Assembly: GCF_900540665.1 (NCBI RefSeq) | Contig: NZ_UQGV01000009.1 | Span: 1-38,985 of the forward strand | Direction of reading: 5' to 3' | Source of the DNA: an uncultured Catenibacterium sp. | GTDB lineage: Bacteria > Bacillota_I > Bacilli_A > Erysipelotrichales > Coprobacillaceae | DNA: 38,985 nucleotides | Shown: in pieces, positions 25,007 to 33,922 of the stretch | How positions within the stretch are numbered: position 1 is the stretch's first letter | How the letters are laid out: each line of letters starts with the position of its first letter | Notes under the pieces: generated by a model | Told to the model about the DNA's origin: nothing | The model's input: only the letters and a program-made list of their open reading frames with translations | Databases searched by the model: none | Made by a program: the position numbers and the translations under genes

Positions 25007-26287
25007 TTATAATTCTACTTTCTTACCGCCATACTTTCTTACTTTAAGAATATGACAAGAACCTTCACCAAAATACTTTTCAATTTCAGTCTTATATGTT
25101 TCTACATAATCATCTTCTACAAAGGCCTGGATCGTACCTGCAAATCCACCACCATGTACTCTACATACACCTTTATCACCTAGGATATCTTCAGATAAGC
25201 CTAAGGCAATAGAAACAGCCTGGTTTGTTTCATCATGATTAGAATAGATATTCTGTAGGTATTTATAAGAACTGTCTCCTGATGATTTGATGACTGACTT
25301 GAATGTATCAAAGTCATTGTTCTTTAAGGCTGATACTGCTTTTTCTACTCTTGCATCTTCCTTAAAGAAGTGTAATGCACGGATGACACAGCGGTCACTC
25401 ATCTTTTCACGTAATTCAGGAATATGTGCTTTAAATTCTTCTTCTGATACTTCTCTTAAGAATTCTTTCCCAAAGAAGTGTGCTACTTCCTTCATTTCTG
25501 TAGGAATGGCTGCATAATCATCAGTTAAGTCTGCATGAGATGCATGAACATCTACAATACATAAACTATGATGGAATGAAGAGAAATCAACATCTACTTT
25601 TTCCACAACAGGATGATCATTGTCTTTAAAGTCAATATGAATAAGAGCACCTACTGAACTTGCACACTGGTCCATTAATCCACATGGTTTACCAAAATAG
25701 ACGTTTTCTGTATACTGACCAATCTGTGCAATCAATACTGGACTCACTGTCATATCATTATATAAACCTGATAATACAGTACCAATCATGACTTCAAATG
25801 CTGCTGATGAAGAAAGACCAGAACCCTGTAATACTTCACTTGTCATATAAGCTTCAAAACCACCAATATGAAGACCTAATTCCTTAAAGCGTGCAAGAGT
25901 CCCTCTAATTAATCCTTCTGAAGTACCTTCTTCTTCAGCTTTCTTTTCTAAGTCATCTAAAGCTACAGCCTTTAAGTCATAATCATCAGATAATACCTTA
26001 ATTTCACCATCTCTAGGTGCTGTAATCGCAATAATATCTAAGTTAATTGCAGCAGCTAATACTTCACCATGCTGGTGGTCTGTATGGTTACCAGATACTT
26101 CACTTCTACCTGGTGCTGAGAATACTTCTACTTCCTTATCACCATAAAGTGAGATGAACTTTTCAATAGCTGCAATATATCTTTCTTTCTGAGTATCTAA
26201 TAAAGATTCATCTACATAAATATCAGTTAATAAAGCATCTGCCTGACCATTTCTAATATCTTCAATAATCTGTGTTGCAAGTTTCAT
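25007..26287 (-). CDS. galK: Galactokinase
   Basis: Galactokinase phosphorylates galactose at C1 in the Leloir pathway. The 426-residue GHMP kinase has the N-terminal galactose signature as GRSEVSGNHTDHQHG, the ATP-binding LQGSGLSSSAAFEV, and the C-terminal CRVHGGGFAGTIQAF. It is somewhat longer than the usual 380-400 residues, with a short N-terminal extension. The galactose signature differs from the common GRVNLIGEHTDY but keeps the key residues. The ATG overlaps the galM stop by one base (TAATG), after GAGGTAATT. galT and galE are not in the window. Confidence 0.94.
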   Translation of the reverse strand: MKLATQIIEDIRNGQADALLTDIYVDESLLDTQKERYIAAIEKFISLYGDKEVEVFSAPGRSEVSGNHTDHQHGEVLAAAINLDIIAITAPRDGEIKVLSDDYDLKAVALDDLEKKAEEEGTSEGLIRGTLARFKELGLHIGGFEAYMTSEVLQGSGLSSSAAFEVMIGTVLSGLYNDMTVSPVLIAQIGQYTENVYFGKPCGLMDQCASSVGALIHIDFKDNDHPVVEKVDVDFSSFHHSLCIVDVHASHADLTDDYAAIPTEMKEVAHFFGKEFLREVSEEEFKAHIPELREKMSDRCVIRALHFFKEDARVEKAVSALKNNDFDTFKSVIKSSGDSSYKYLQNIYSNHDETNQAVSIALGLSEDILGDKGVCRVHGGGFAGTIQAFVEDDYVETYKTEIEKYFGEGSCHILKVRKYGGKKVEL

Positions 26288-27297
26288 TATTTAATTACCT
26301 CTAAACAATAAGATGTCTGTGCATCAAATGTTTCTCCCTTTCTTAAAATAGTGCTTGGATTCTTTTCAATATGAATAGCGTCTGGTAAGTTCTGTGTTTC
26401 AATACATACTGCATCTCTCGCATTATAAGGTTCACCATTCTTACCAATACGACCATCTAGATAGTTTGCGGTATAGATCTGTGCTCCTGGCAAAGTAGTG
26501 GATACTGTTAATCTTCTACCACTTTCTTCATCTTCTAATACAACCTGGTTCTTATCTGTAGTAAAGAAGAAATGATGGTCAAAACCATTACCAAGTTTTA
26601 ATTGTGGATGATCTACTTCTACACGTTCACCAATCTTTGCAGGTTTTCTAAAGTCAAATGGAGTACCTTCTACAGCTTCCTTTTCACCTGTAGCAAGACC
26701 ATCTGCATCTACATGTTCATAATAATCAGCATCAATCTTTAAAGTGTGATTATAGATATTATGTTTATGTCCTGATAAGTTGAAATATGAATGGTTAGTA
26801 ATATTAATTAAAGTATCCTTATCACTCGTAGCATGATAAGAAATAGTCAATGTAGTACCCTCTAAATGATAAGTAGCACTAAAATCCATATTACCTGGAT
26901 AACCTTCTTCTCCATCCTTTGCATGATAAGTAAACTTAATAGTATAGTCATCTAAGATTTCATAATCAAAGATCTGATAACTAAATCCTTTAATACCACC
27001 GTGTAAACTATTAGGGCCATTATTAATAGGTAAATGATATGTTTCACCATTTAATTCAAATGTTCCTTTTCCAATTCTATTCGCAACTCTACCTACTAAT
27101 GCACCTAGATAAGCATCCAGAGTCTGATATTGATTAAAGTCATCATAACCTAATACAACATCACCTTTTACTCCATTCTTATCTTCAACAATCATCTTAA
27201 TAATAGTACAACCAAATGTTGAGACAACAACTTCCATCTTTTCATTCTTTAATAATAAATTTTCAATATTTCCAATTTTTTCTATTACTTCTATCAC
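26287..27297 (-). CDS. galM: Aldose 1-epimerase (galactose mutarotase)
   Basis: GalM interconverts alpha- and beta-galactose, feeding galactokinase. The 336-residue beta-sandwich protein carries NRIGKGTFELNGETYHLPIN, NGPNSLHGGIKGF (substrate histidine), ITNHSYFNLSGH (catalytic histidine) and, near the end, CIETQNLPDAIH (catalytic glutamate). The start is GTG at 27297, after GAGGTGAATAAAT; the ATG one base further in another frame leads nowhere. It is the first gene of the leftward galM-galK operon, behind a promoter with a candidate CcpA site. Confidence 0.95.
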   Translation of the reverse strand: MIEVIEKIGNIENLLLKNEKMEVVVSTFGCTIIKMIVEDKNGVKGDVVLGYDDFNQYQTLDAYLGALVGRVANRIGKGTFELNGETYHLPINNGPNSLHGGIKGFSYQIFDYEILDDYTIKFTYHAKDGEEGYPGNMDFSATYHLEGTTLTISYHATSDKDTLINITNHSYFNLSGHKHNIYNHTLKIDADYYEHVDADGLATGEKEAVEGTPFDFRKPAKIGERVEVDHPQLKLGNGFDHHFFFTTDKNQVVLEDEESGRRLTVSTTLPGAQIYTANYLDGRIGKNGEPYNARDAVCIETQNLPDAIHIEKNPSTILRKGETFDAQTSYCLEVIK

Positions 27298-27351
27298 ATT
27301 TATTCACCTCATCTTCGGAAACATAGATAATTCATACCTATTACTTAATAT

Positions 27352-27390
27352 ATTTTATCATGTTATGAATAATTATGTATACGCTTTCTA
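27352..27390 (-). promoter_or_regulatory. galM-galK promoter with candidate cre (CcpA) site
   Basis: On the minus strand TGATAAAAT (27352-27360) is an extended -10 element. Upstream, TAGAAAGCGTATACA (27376-27390) matches the cre consensus WTGNAANCGNWNNCW with one mismatch and covers the -35 region. Carbon catabolite repression of galactose use by CcpA would fit. Confidence 0.6.
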
Positions 27391-27438
27391 GAAAAAGTGA
27401 TGAATTAACAGACTATTTTATTAACCAGTATTTTTTAA

Positions 27439-27462
27439 AATGGACACTGTTGAATGGACACT
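27439..27462. repeat. Direct repeat AATGGACACT x2
   Basis: AATGGACACT occurs at 27439-27448 and 27453-27462, a 14-base period, between the galM promoter and the IS element. The motif resembles terminal sequences of some IS3-family elements and may be a leftover IS end. No transposase remnant accompanies it. The whole 27391-27499 gap holds nothing else recognisable. Confidence 0.45.
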
Positions 27463-27529
27463 ATAGAAAAGTAGATTTATTTTGTAAAGTGGAGCGGGAC
27501 TTTGACAGTTGTAGAACCCCAGATTTCAA

Positions 27530-27558
27530 AAAACGTTGATTACAACGTTATTTTTTTG
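27530..27558 (+). terminator. Inward-blocking terminator at the IS left end
   Basis: AACGTTG-ATTA-CAACGTT followed by ATTTTTTT. It would stop outside transcription entering the transposase gene. Confidence 0.8.
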
Positions 27559-27629
27559 TCAAATTTTTCGGTTTTTAATGTTGTATGATGTTGTATAATA
27601 TGATATAATTGTCATAGGAGCTGATTTCT

Positions 27630-29474
27630 ATGAAACTTTACTATGACAGACGTTCCAAAAACCCTACATATTTCATTCAGCAGGGAATAAGGAACGGCAA
27701 AAAGACCACGACTAGAAATATAAAGAAAATCGGCAGGCATAATGATCTGCTCAGAATCACTGATGATCCTCTCGAATATGCAAAACAGGAGGTCGCAAAA
27801 TATAATGAGGAATATAAAGCCGGAAAAGTATCACTAGATGTAAATATTGATTTTTCCAAGAAGCTTGCCTCTTCAGATGATCATGTCGCACATTCAAGGA
27901 ATCTCAATATCGGCTACTTCTTTATCCAGTCCATCTATAATGACCTGAAAATAAAGAAGTTTCTTGATGGGATCATGGAGAATACAAAAGCAGAATATGA
28001 CGCGAATCTTATAAACAGATTTCTCACGATATCAAGAATTCTCGATCCACGATCAAAGCTGGGCATTTATGATCACCTTCATACATACTATGAACAGCCA
28101 CATTACCTTTATGAATCATCACTCAGATTCATGAGCCTCCTCGCAGGACATTTTGATGACTATATCACCCACCTCTATGAGGCAAGCAACAGTATCATCA
28201 GAAGAGATACCTCTGTGTGCTACTTTGACTGTACCAACTACTATTTCGAGATAGAAACAGCCGATGATGATTATGTGGATGAGGTCACCGGAGAGGTATC
28301 TTCCGCATTAAGAAAATATGGAATATCCAAGCAGCATCAGCCCAGTCCTATCGTGCAGATGGGATTATTCATCGATGCTCAGGGAATCCCTCTTTCCATG
28401 TGCATCAATCCCGGAAATCAGAACGAGCAGCTATGCGCCACATCCACTGAGAAAAAGATGATAAGATCCTTTAGAGACAAAAGGCTTATATACTGTGCGG
28501 ATGCCGGTCTTGGATCGATGGATATTAGAAGATTCAACTCCTTCGGAAGCAGAGCCTTCATCGTCACCCAGTCCATAAAGAAGCTGTCAAAGCCACTTCA
28601 GGAAGCAGTGTTCAATGATGACGGCTATAGATTATTATCAAATAATATGCCGAAGACTCTGAAAGAGATGCGTGAATTTGACAGAATGGATGAATCAAAC
28701 AGATTGCTTTATGATGATGTAGTATATAAAGTCATTCCTGCCGATAAGGCCATAGATCTTGGATTTACCGAGGAATATGAAACATCCTGCGGAAATACAA
28801 AAGAGAAGAAGTCCAAAGGAAAGCTGAAGCAGTATGTGATCGTCACATTCTCAAGAAAAGCCATGGAGTATCAGAGATATGTAAGAAACAGACAGATAGA
28901 GCGTGCAAGAAGACTGATAAGCGCCAACAAGGTTGATGATCTGAAGAAGAATCCAAACGATCCGAAGAGATTTATAAAAAGAGACAAAAATGATAAGGAC
29001 AGATACTATATCGATGAGGAGAAGATAAAAAATGAAGAGATGTTTGATGGATTCTATGCAGTAGCTACCAATCTTGATGCAGAAGATAACGCTAAAGAAA
29101 TCATTAGAATCAACTCACAGAGGTATAAAATAGAAGACTGCTTCAGAGTCCTCAAGACAAATTTCAAGGCAAGACCAGTAAATCACAGAAGGGACGACAG
29201 AATAATCGCTCACTTCATGACATGCTACACTGCACTTCTTATCCAAAGGATAATTGAGGTCAAGCTCAATAGAAATGGCAGACACTTCACCACAGATGAG
29301 ATAATAGAGAACCTGAAGAATATGAATGTGGTGAACAACCATGATCTGTACTATCAGGCAACATATACAAGCAGTGCGATATGTGATGCATTAAATGAGA
29401 CATTCAGGTTGGATCTCGACAAAGAATACTATCAGCCCAAGGATCTCAATAAAAAAATCAAAAAAATTTCATAA
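27630..29474 (+). CDS. IS1634-family DDE transposase
   Basis: A full-length 614-residue transposase. The DDE residues appear as D200 in CYFDCTNYYFEIE, D291 in YCADAGLGSMDIRRF, and E502 in the Y-R-E-K-type signature QRYKIEDCFRVLKTNFKARP. The N-terminal MKLYYDRRSKNPTYFIQQG and the KKxKK-rich middle are typical of this family. No frameshift or stop is seen, so the element may be active. TAGGAG precedes the ATG. Confidence 0.92.
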   Translation: MKLYYDRRSKNPTYFIQQGIRNGKKTTTRNIKKIGRHNDLLRITDDPLEYAKQEVAKYNEEYKAGKVSLDVNIDFSKKLASSDDHVAHSRNLNIGYFFIQSIYNDLKIKKFLDGIMENTKAEYDANLINRFLTISRILDPRSKLGIYDHLHTYYEQPHYLYESSLRFMSLLAGHFDDYITHLYEASNSIIRRDTSVCYFDCTNYYFEIETADDDYVDEVTGEVSSALRKYGISKQHQPSPIVQMGLFIDAQGIPLSMCINPGNQNEQLCATSTEKKMIRSFRDKRLIYCADAGLGSMDIRRFNSFGSRAFIVTQSIKKLSKPLQEAVFNDDGYRLLSNNMPKTLKEMREFDRMDESNRLLYDDVVYKVIPADKAIDLGFTEEYETSCGNTKEKKSKGKLKQYVIVTFSRKAMEYQRYVRNRQIERARRLISANKVDDLKKNPNDPKRFIKRDKNDKDRYYIDEEKIKNEEMFDGFYAVATNLDAEDNAKEIIRINSQRYKIEDCFRVLKTNFKARPVNHRRDDRIIAHFMTCYTALLIQRIIEVKLNRNGRHFTTDEIIENLKNMNVVNNHDLYYQATYTSSAICDALNETFRLDLDKEYYQPKDLNKKIKKIS

Positions 29475-29497
29475 GAAGCTTCCCATACAACAATTTT

Positions 29498-29544
29498 AAA
29501 AGGGAGAAAAATGCCCTTAAACAGGCACTTTTCTCCCTTTTTTA
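29498..29544 (+). terminator. Terminator of the transposase gene
   Basis: A long stem AAAAGGGAGAAAA/TTTTCTCCCTTTT with an inner TGCC/GGCA pairing, followed by T. It lies inside the right end of the element. Confidence 0.9.
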
Positions 29545-29673
29545 CATACCTAACTGTCAAAAACGGGATTATATCATTTATACCAATGAAAACAACATGT
29601 ATTTTAGTTAGTATAAATCCGCTCTGCCTATATTATACAATAATTGATTTGGTTTGCGGTGAATTTCCTTGTT

Positions 29674-29702
29674 TTGCACATACTTTCTATTTGATATATA
29701 AT
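29674..29702 (+). promoter_or_regulatory. Promoter of the tagO-like gene
   Basis: TTGCAC (29674-29679) and TATAAT (29697-29702) with a 17-base spacer, 22 bases before the ATG. It lies over 100 bases beyond the IS end, so the insertion leaves it intact. Confidence 0.85.
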
Positions 29703-29723
29703 GAGCATAATAAGGAGGCATTT

Positions 29724-31433
29724 ATGACACTCAATAGTATATTAGCGTTCTGTGTGACATTCATTATATCTGTCATCCTAACCCCTTTTATCGGTAAAAT
29801 CACAAAAGAAATGGGTATAATCGCCCATACAAATAATAGAACTGTACATCATGGTATTATTCCTCGTACAGGTGGATATGCCATTTATGTAGCATTCCTT
29901 ATAGGGGCTATGGTATTCCTTAAGACAGATAATCAGATCAACTCTATATTAATAGGTGGTTTGATTGTTTTCTTATTTGGTTTATATGATGATATTCATG
30001 ACCTTCCTCCAAAGATGAAGGTTCTTGGACAGGTCGCCGCAGCACTTATTGTAATATTTTATGGTGGAATATCTTTAAAGGGATTTACTATTCCTTATAT
30101 TCCTACTGTTCTTTCTTATTCTATTGCCTTAATAGTAACTCTAGGATGGATTGTAGGTATTACCAATGCAGTAAACCTTATTGATGGATTAGATGGTTTA
30201 TGTGGTGGGATATCCATGATTGTATTGATCACTACAGGACTCATCTCTATACATTATGGACGTACAGATATCACTTCATTAACACTCTTACTTGCAGGAT
30301 CCATTGGAGGTTTCTTAGTATTTAACTTCCATCCTGCAAAAATATTCATGGGTGACTGTGGAGCTTTATTTATTGGTTTCATGTTATCTGTGATTTCTTT
30401 ATTAGGATTTGGATTTAAGACCTCTACATTCTTTACTTTAGGGGCACCTATTGTTGTATTGGCAGTACCTATCATGGATACACTCATTGCGATTATTAGA
30501 CGTAAAGTCCACCATCAACGCTTTGATGAAGCAGATAAAGGACATTTACATCATAAATTGATGTTTTCACTAGAACTAGGACAGACTAAGAGTGTTCTTA
30601 TTCTATATATTGCGACTGCATTATTCTCTATCTGCTCATTTATCCATATATATAGTGTAACTGCATCTATTCTATTATTCGCATTACTACTCTTTGTATT
30701 TGAGATATTCGTGGAATATACCAATATGATTTCACGTAAATATAAACCAGTTCTTACAATCCTCAATATATTCTTAAAAAGAGATGATTTACCAAAGATT
30801 AAAGAATCTAAGACATATTTAATGATAGCCCAAAGACATCACGTGAAATATATTCTAATTGGATTCTTATGTGCTGTAATTACAGTAAGTGGCGTTCTTG
30901 TTTATCATAGTCATAATGATAAGAAACGTATCGTCAATACTCCAATCATTACTTATGATATGCCTAATCATCCTACTTCTTTAATGAAGTCGGTGCATGA
31001 AGATATTAAAGCATCTCATACGAAAAGAAATACATGTCAGAATGTTGCTGCATTATTTGCGATTGATTTCTTTACTATTTCTAATAAGAAGAAAAATGAA
31101 ATTGGTGGTACTCAATATTTCTATAGTGATCGTTTAGATAACTTTGAAGAATTTGCGAAGTCTAGCTATTATGCAGATGTGAATGATATGATAGCGAATA
31201 AAACAAATCTTGATGAAGTCACAACATATGAAGTGAACTATACAAGAGCATCCGATGTTACATTAAGTGGTTTGGAGGATTATGAGTATACGGATGTTGG
31301 ATTAGAAATCACCTTTAACAAAAAGAATTTCTATTACAATTATCAAACTATTAACGTAAAAGTAACACTTATAGAAAAGAATAATCGTTATAGTGTAGTA
31401 TCCCTCGATTACAACAATGGTGTGAACGAATAA
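29724..31433 (+). CDS. tagO: UDP-GlcNAc:undecaprenyl-phosphate GlcNAc-1-phosphate transferase with C-terminal extension
   Basis: TagO/WecA-type integral membrane enzyme that starts teichoic acid or cell-wall polysaccharide synthesis by putting GlcNAc-1-phosphate on undecaprenyl phosphate. The ATG at 29724 follows AAGGAGG. Motifs are VHHGIIPRTGGYAIY, GLYDDIHDLPPKMK, NAVNLIDGLDGLCGG, FMGDCGALFIGF and the cytosolic RRKVHHQRFDEADKGHLHHK. The catalytic part ends near residue 350. About 200 further residues follow: a cytosolic linker, one more membrane helix (ILIGFLCAVITVSGVLVYHS) and a probably extracytoplasmic domain of about 150 residues. B. subtilis TagO has only about 358 residues, so the extension is unusual. 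Confidence 0.88.
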   Translation: MTLNSILAFCVTFIISVILTPFIGKITKEMGIIAHTNNRTVHHGIIPRTGGYAIYVAFLIGAMVFLKTDNQINSILIGGLIVFLFGLYDDIHDLPPKMKVLGQVAAALIVIFYGGISLKGFTIPYIPTVLSYSIALIVTLGWIVGITNAVNLIDGLDGLCGGISMIVLITTGLISIHYGRTDITSLTLLLAGSIGGFLVFNFHPAKIFMGDCGALFIGFMLSVISLLGFGFKTSTFFTLGAPIVVLAVPIMDTLIAIIRRKVHHQRFDEADKGHLHHKLMFSLELGQTKSVLILYIATALFSICSFIHIYSVTASILLFALLLFVFEIFVEYTNMISRKYKPVLTILNIFLKRDDLPKIKESKTYLMIAQRHHVKYILIGFLCAVITVSGVLVYHSHNDKKRIVNTPIITYDMPNHPTSLMKSVHEDIKASHTKRNTCQNVAALFAIDFFTISNKKKNEIGGTQYFYSDRLDNFEEFAKSSYYADVNDMIANKTNLDEVTTYEVNYTRASDVTLSGLEDYEYTDVGLEITFNKKNFYYNYQTINVKVTLIEKNNRYSVVSLDYNNGVNE

Positions 31434-31438
31434 AGGTG

Positions 31439-31467
31439 TTGTAATCAATATATTTTTATGATATTAT
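31439..31467 (+). promoter_or_regulatory. Promoter of secG
   Basis: TTGTAA (31439-31444) and TATTAT (31462-31467) with a 17-base spacer, 47 bases before the secG ATG. Confidence 0.7.
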
Positions 31468-31514
31468 TTATTCGCTAATGTAGAAAAAGTCTAAAAGAGA
31501 AGGAGGCAGGAAAA

Positions 31515-31736
31515 ATGTTAGAAGTACTTTTGATCATTGTTTCTATAGCCCTAATTATTGTGTGTCTTTTACAAACGGGAAAAACTGATGGTATTGTTAA
31601 TGCATTAACTGGTCAGAGCTCTAATCTTTTTGCACAGCAAAAAGAAAGAGGGGTAGACTTAGTTCTTACACGTATTACTGTAGGACTAGGTATTGCATTC
31701 TTTGTTATCGCAATTCTTATTAAAATGGCAGGATAA
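31515..31736 (+). CDS. secG: Preprotein translocase subunit SecG
   Basis: A 73-residue protein with two membrane helices (about 2-20 and 53-71) joined by the family loop LLQTGKTDGIVNALTGQSSNLF. SecG helps SecYE-SecA move proteins through the membrane. AGGAGG precedes the ATG. secG before rnr-smpB-ssrA is the conserved Firmicute order. A terminator-like hairpin separates it from rnr. Confidence 0.95.
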   Translation: MLEVLLIIVSIALIIVCLLQTGKTDGIVNALTGQSSNLFAQQKERGVDLVLTRITVGLGIAFFVIAILIKMAG

Positions 31737-31740
31737 TAAT

Positions 31741-31772
31741 AAAGGGGCACTTATGAGTGCCTCTTTTCTTTT
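31741..31772 (+). terminator. Terminator between secG and rnr
   Basis: AGGGGCACT-TATG-AGTGCCTCT followed by TTTCTTTT. As rnr has no obvious promoter of its own in the 20 bases that follow, partial read-through probably supplies it. Confidence 0.8.
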
Positions 31773-31787
31773 GTTGGAGGTGAATAT

Positions 31788-33917
31788 ATGAGAGAAGATG
31801 TTTTAGAATTATTAAAGAATAAAGACTTAAAGGATAGAAGAATAGATGCTCTTGCAAGTGCACTACATTATGATTCTACTGAAGAATATATCGCATTTGT
31901 AAAGCTTATGAATAGATTAGAAGAAGATGGTGAAGTGATTAGAGATAATCAGAATAACTATCATTTAATAGATGATTTCCATTATTTAAAAGGTGTTTTG
32001 AGTTTAAATAAAAAGGGATTTGGTTTTGTAAAGGTTGATGAAGAGACTGAATACTATATTAATAGTAAGAACCTCAATGGTGCTTTTGATCAGGATGAGG
32101 TTATGATTGAAACAACTGTCTATAGAGGAAAACCTGAAGGACGTGTTGTAAAGATCATTAAACGTGGTATGACTCGACTTGTTGGATTAGTTAGAAAAGG
32201 TAGAAGAGAACTCATCATCATGCCTGATGATCCTAAGTTTACTGATTGGATTTATGTAGATGAAGCCCATGCACATGGAGCTATGCCTGGACATAAGGTT
32301 GTTGTAGAGATTAAGAAGTACGAGCCTTATTTAAAGGGTGATATTGTTAAGATTATTGGTCATAAGAATGATCCTGGTGTTGATATCTTATCTGTTGTAA
32401 ATAAGTATGATGTAGATATTGATTTTCCACAGGCAGTCTATGATGAGATTGAGTCTATTCCTCAATCTATTGATCCAAGTGATATTCCTAATCGTTTAGA
32501 TATTAGAGATTGGCAGATTGTGACTATTGATGGTGATGATGCCAAGGATTTGGATGATGCGATTTCTTTAAAGAAATTAGATAATGGGAATTATCAGTTA
32601 GGTGTTCATATTGCCGATGTTTCATTCTATGTAGAAGAAGGAACTGAATTAAATAAGGAAGCGATTAGAAGAGGGACTTCTATTTATCTTGTAGATAGAG
32701 TGATTCCTATGCTGCCTCATAAGTTATCTAATGGTATCTGTTCACTTAATGAAGGTGTAGACCGTTATGCAATCAGTTGTATTATGGAAATCAATGATAA
32801 GGGTCAGGTTGTAGATCATAACATCTACCCTACTGTTATTAGAAGTTCTCATCGTATGACATACAATAATGTGAATGCGATTCTTGCTGGTCATAAAGGA
32901 TTAAAGAAGAAATACAGTGATGCTGTTGAGTTATTCTTTAATATGAAAGAATTAGCTGCTATCTTAAGAAAGAAGAGAGATCGTCGTGGTGCGATTGACT
33001 TTGATGTAGATGAAGCAAAGGTTCTTGTAGATGATAAAGGACGTGCTGTAGATGTTGTCTTAAGAAATCGTGGTGAAAGTGATCATATTATTGAAGAGTT
33101 CATGTTATGTGCCAATGAAACAGTAGCTGAACACTTTAAATGGATGGATGTTCCTTTCATCTATCGTATCCATGAGTATCCTAAGAAAGAGAAGTTGCAA
33201 CAATTTGTTTCCATTGCGAAGCCTTTGGGTTATACTATTCATGGGTCTCTTGAAAAGATTAACCCTCATGAATTAGCACGTATGATAGAAGAGTCTAAGG
33301 GAACACCTGAGCATGATATTATTTCTACATTATTATTAAGATCAATGCAGAAAGCACGTTATGATGCACAATGTCTTGGACACTTTGGTCTTGCAGATGA
33401 ATTCTATACACACTTCACATCACCTATTAGACGTTATCCAGACTTATTGGTACATCGTTTAATTAGAACTTACTTATTTAAGAATGATTATTCTAGAATG
33501 AATGAGTTTGAAGAAATGATTCCAGTACTTGCTGAACAGTCTTCTAATCGTGAAAGAATTGCGATTGATATTGAACGTGAAGTCGAAGATATGAAGAAAG
33601 CTGAATTTATGTCTCATCATGTTGGTGAGGTATTTGATGGTTATATTTCTTCTATTACAAGTTTTGGATTCTTTGTATCACTTCCTAATACCATCGAAGG
33701 TCTTGTTCATATGACTTCCTTAACAGATGATTATTATGCTTATGATGAAAAGAATCTTATTCTTATCGGTGAACATACAGGACGTATGTTCAAGATGAGT
33801 GATCCAGTAAAAGTAAGAGTAACTGAAGCAAATAAGCTAGAAAAGACAATTGACTTCGAACTTGTAAAAGCTGGAAGTCATAGAAAGAAGAAAAGAAAAT
33901 TCCGTACAAGAAGGTAA
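31788..33917 (+). CDS. rnr: Ribonuclease R
   Basis: A 709-residue 3'-5' exoribonuclease that degrades structured RNA and acts with tmRNA-SmpB on defective messages. In order: N-terminal helix-turn-helix (1-65), two cold-shock OB domains (about 65-215), the RNB catalytic domain with the metal-binding cluster DGDDAKDLDDAIS (about 248-260), and a C-terminal S1 domain (about 620-695) followed by a basic tail (HRKKKRKFRTRR). GGAGGTG precedes the ATG. smpB begins 5 bases after the stop. Confidence 0.96.
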   Translation: MREDVLELLKNKDLKDRRIDALASALHYDSTEEYIAFVKLMNRLEEDGEVIRDNQNNYHLIDDFHYLKGVLSLNKKGFGFVKVDEETEYYINSKNLNGAFDQDEVMIETTVYRGKPEGRVVKIIKRGMTRLVGLVRKGRRELIIMPDDPKFTDWIYVDEAHAHGAMPGHKVVVEIKKYEPYLKGDIVKIIGHKNDPGVDILSVVNKYDVDIDFPQAVYDEIESIPQSIDPSDIPNRLDIRDWQIVTIDGDDAKDLDDAISLKKLDNGNYQLGVHIADVSFYVEEGTELNKEAIRRGTSIYLVDRVIPMLPHKLSNGICSLNEGVDRYAISCIMEINDKGQVVDHNIYPTVIRSSHRMTYNNVNAILAGHKGLKKKYSDAVELFFNMKELAAILRKKRDRRGAIDFDVDEAKVLVDDKGRAVDVVLRNRGESDHIIEEFMLCANETVAEHFKWMDVPFIYRIHEYPKKEKLQQFVSIAKPLGYTIHGSLEKINPHELARMIEESKGTPEHDIISTLLLRSMQKARYDAQCLGHFGLADEFYTHFTSPIRRYPDLLVHRLIRTYLFKNDYSRMNEFEEMIPVLAEQSSNRERIAIDIEREVEDMKKAEFMSHHVGEVFDGYISSITSFGFFVSLPNTIEGLVHMTSLTDDYYAYDEKNLILIGEHTGRMFKMSDPVKVRVTEANKLEKTIDFELVKAGSHRKKKRKFRTRR

Positions 33918-33922
33918 TATAT

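Larger units (their letters stand above)
27500..29563 (+). mobile_element. IS1634-type insertion sequence
   Basis: A single transposase gene is flanked by matching ends. The left end has TTTGACAGTT (27501-27510) and the right end its reverse complement AACTGTCAAA (29552-29561). CGGGA is found just outside both ends (27495-27499 and 29564-29568) and may be the target duplication, although end alignment is off by one base. Internal hairpin terminators lie at both ends, which is common in elements that block read-through. The element's codon use (AGA, ATA, CAG and GAG frequent) differs from its neighbours. It lies between galM and tagO and breaks no recognised gene. Confidence 0.8.

Noticed and set aside
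29511..29723. Upstream extension of the TagO frame into the IS right end
   Set aside because: The promoter (29674-29702) and the AAGGAGG site lie just before the ATG at 29724; the extension covers the IS terminator and cannot be coding.
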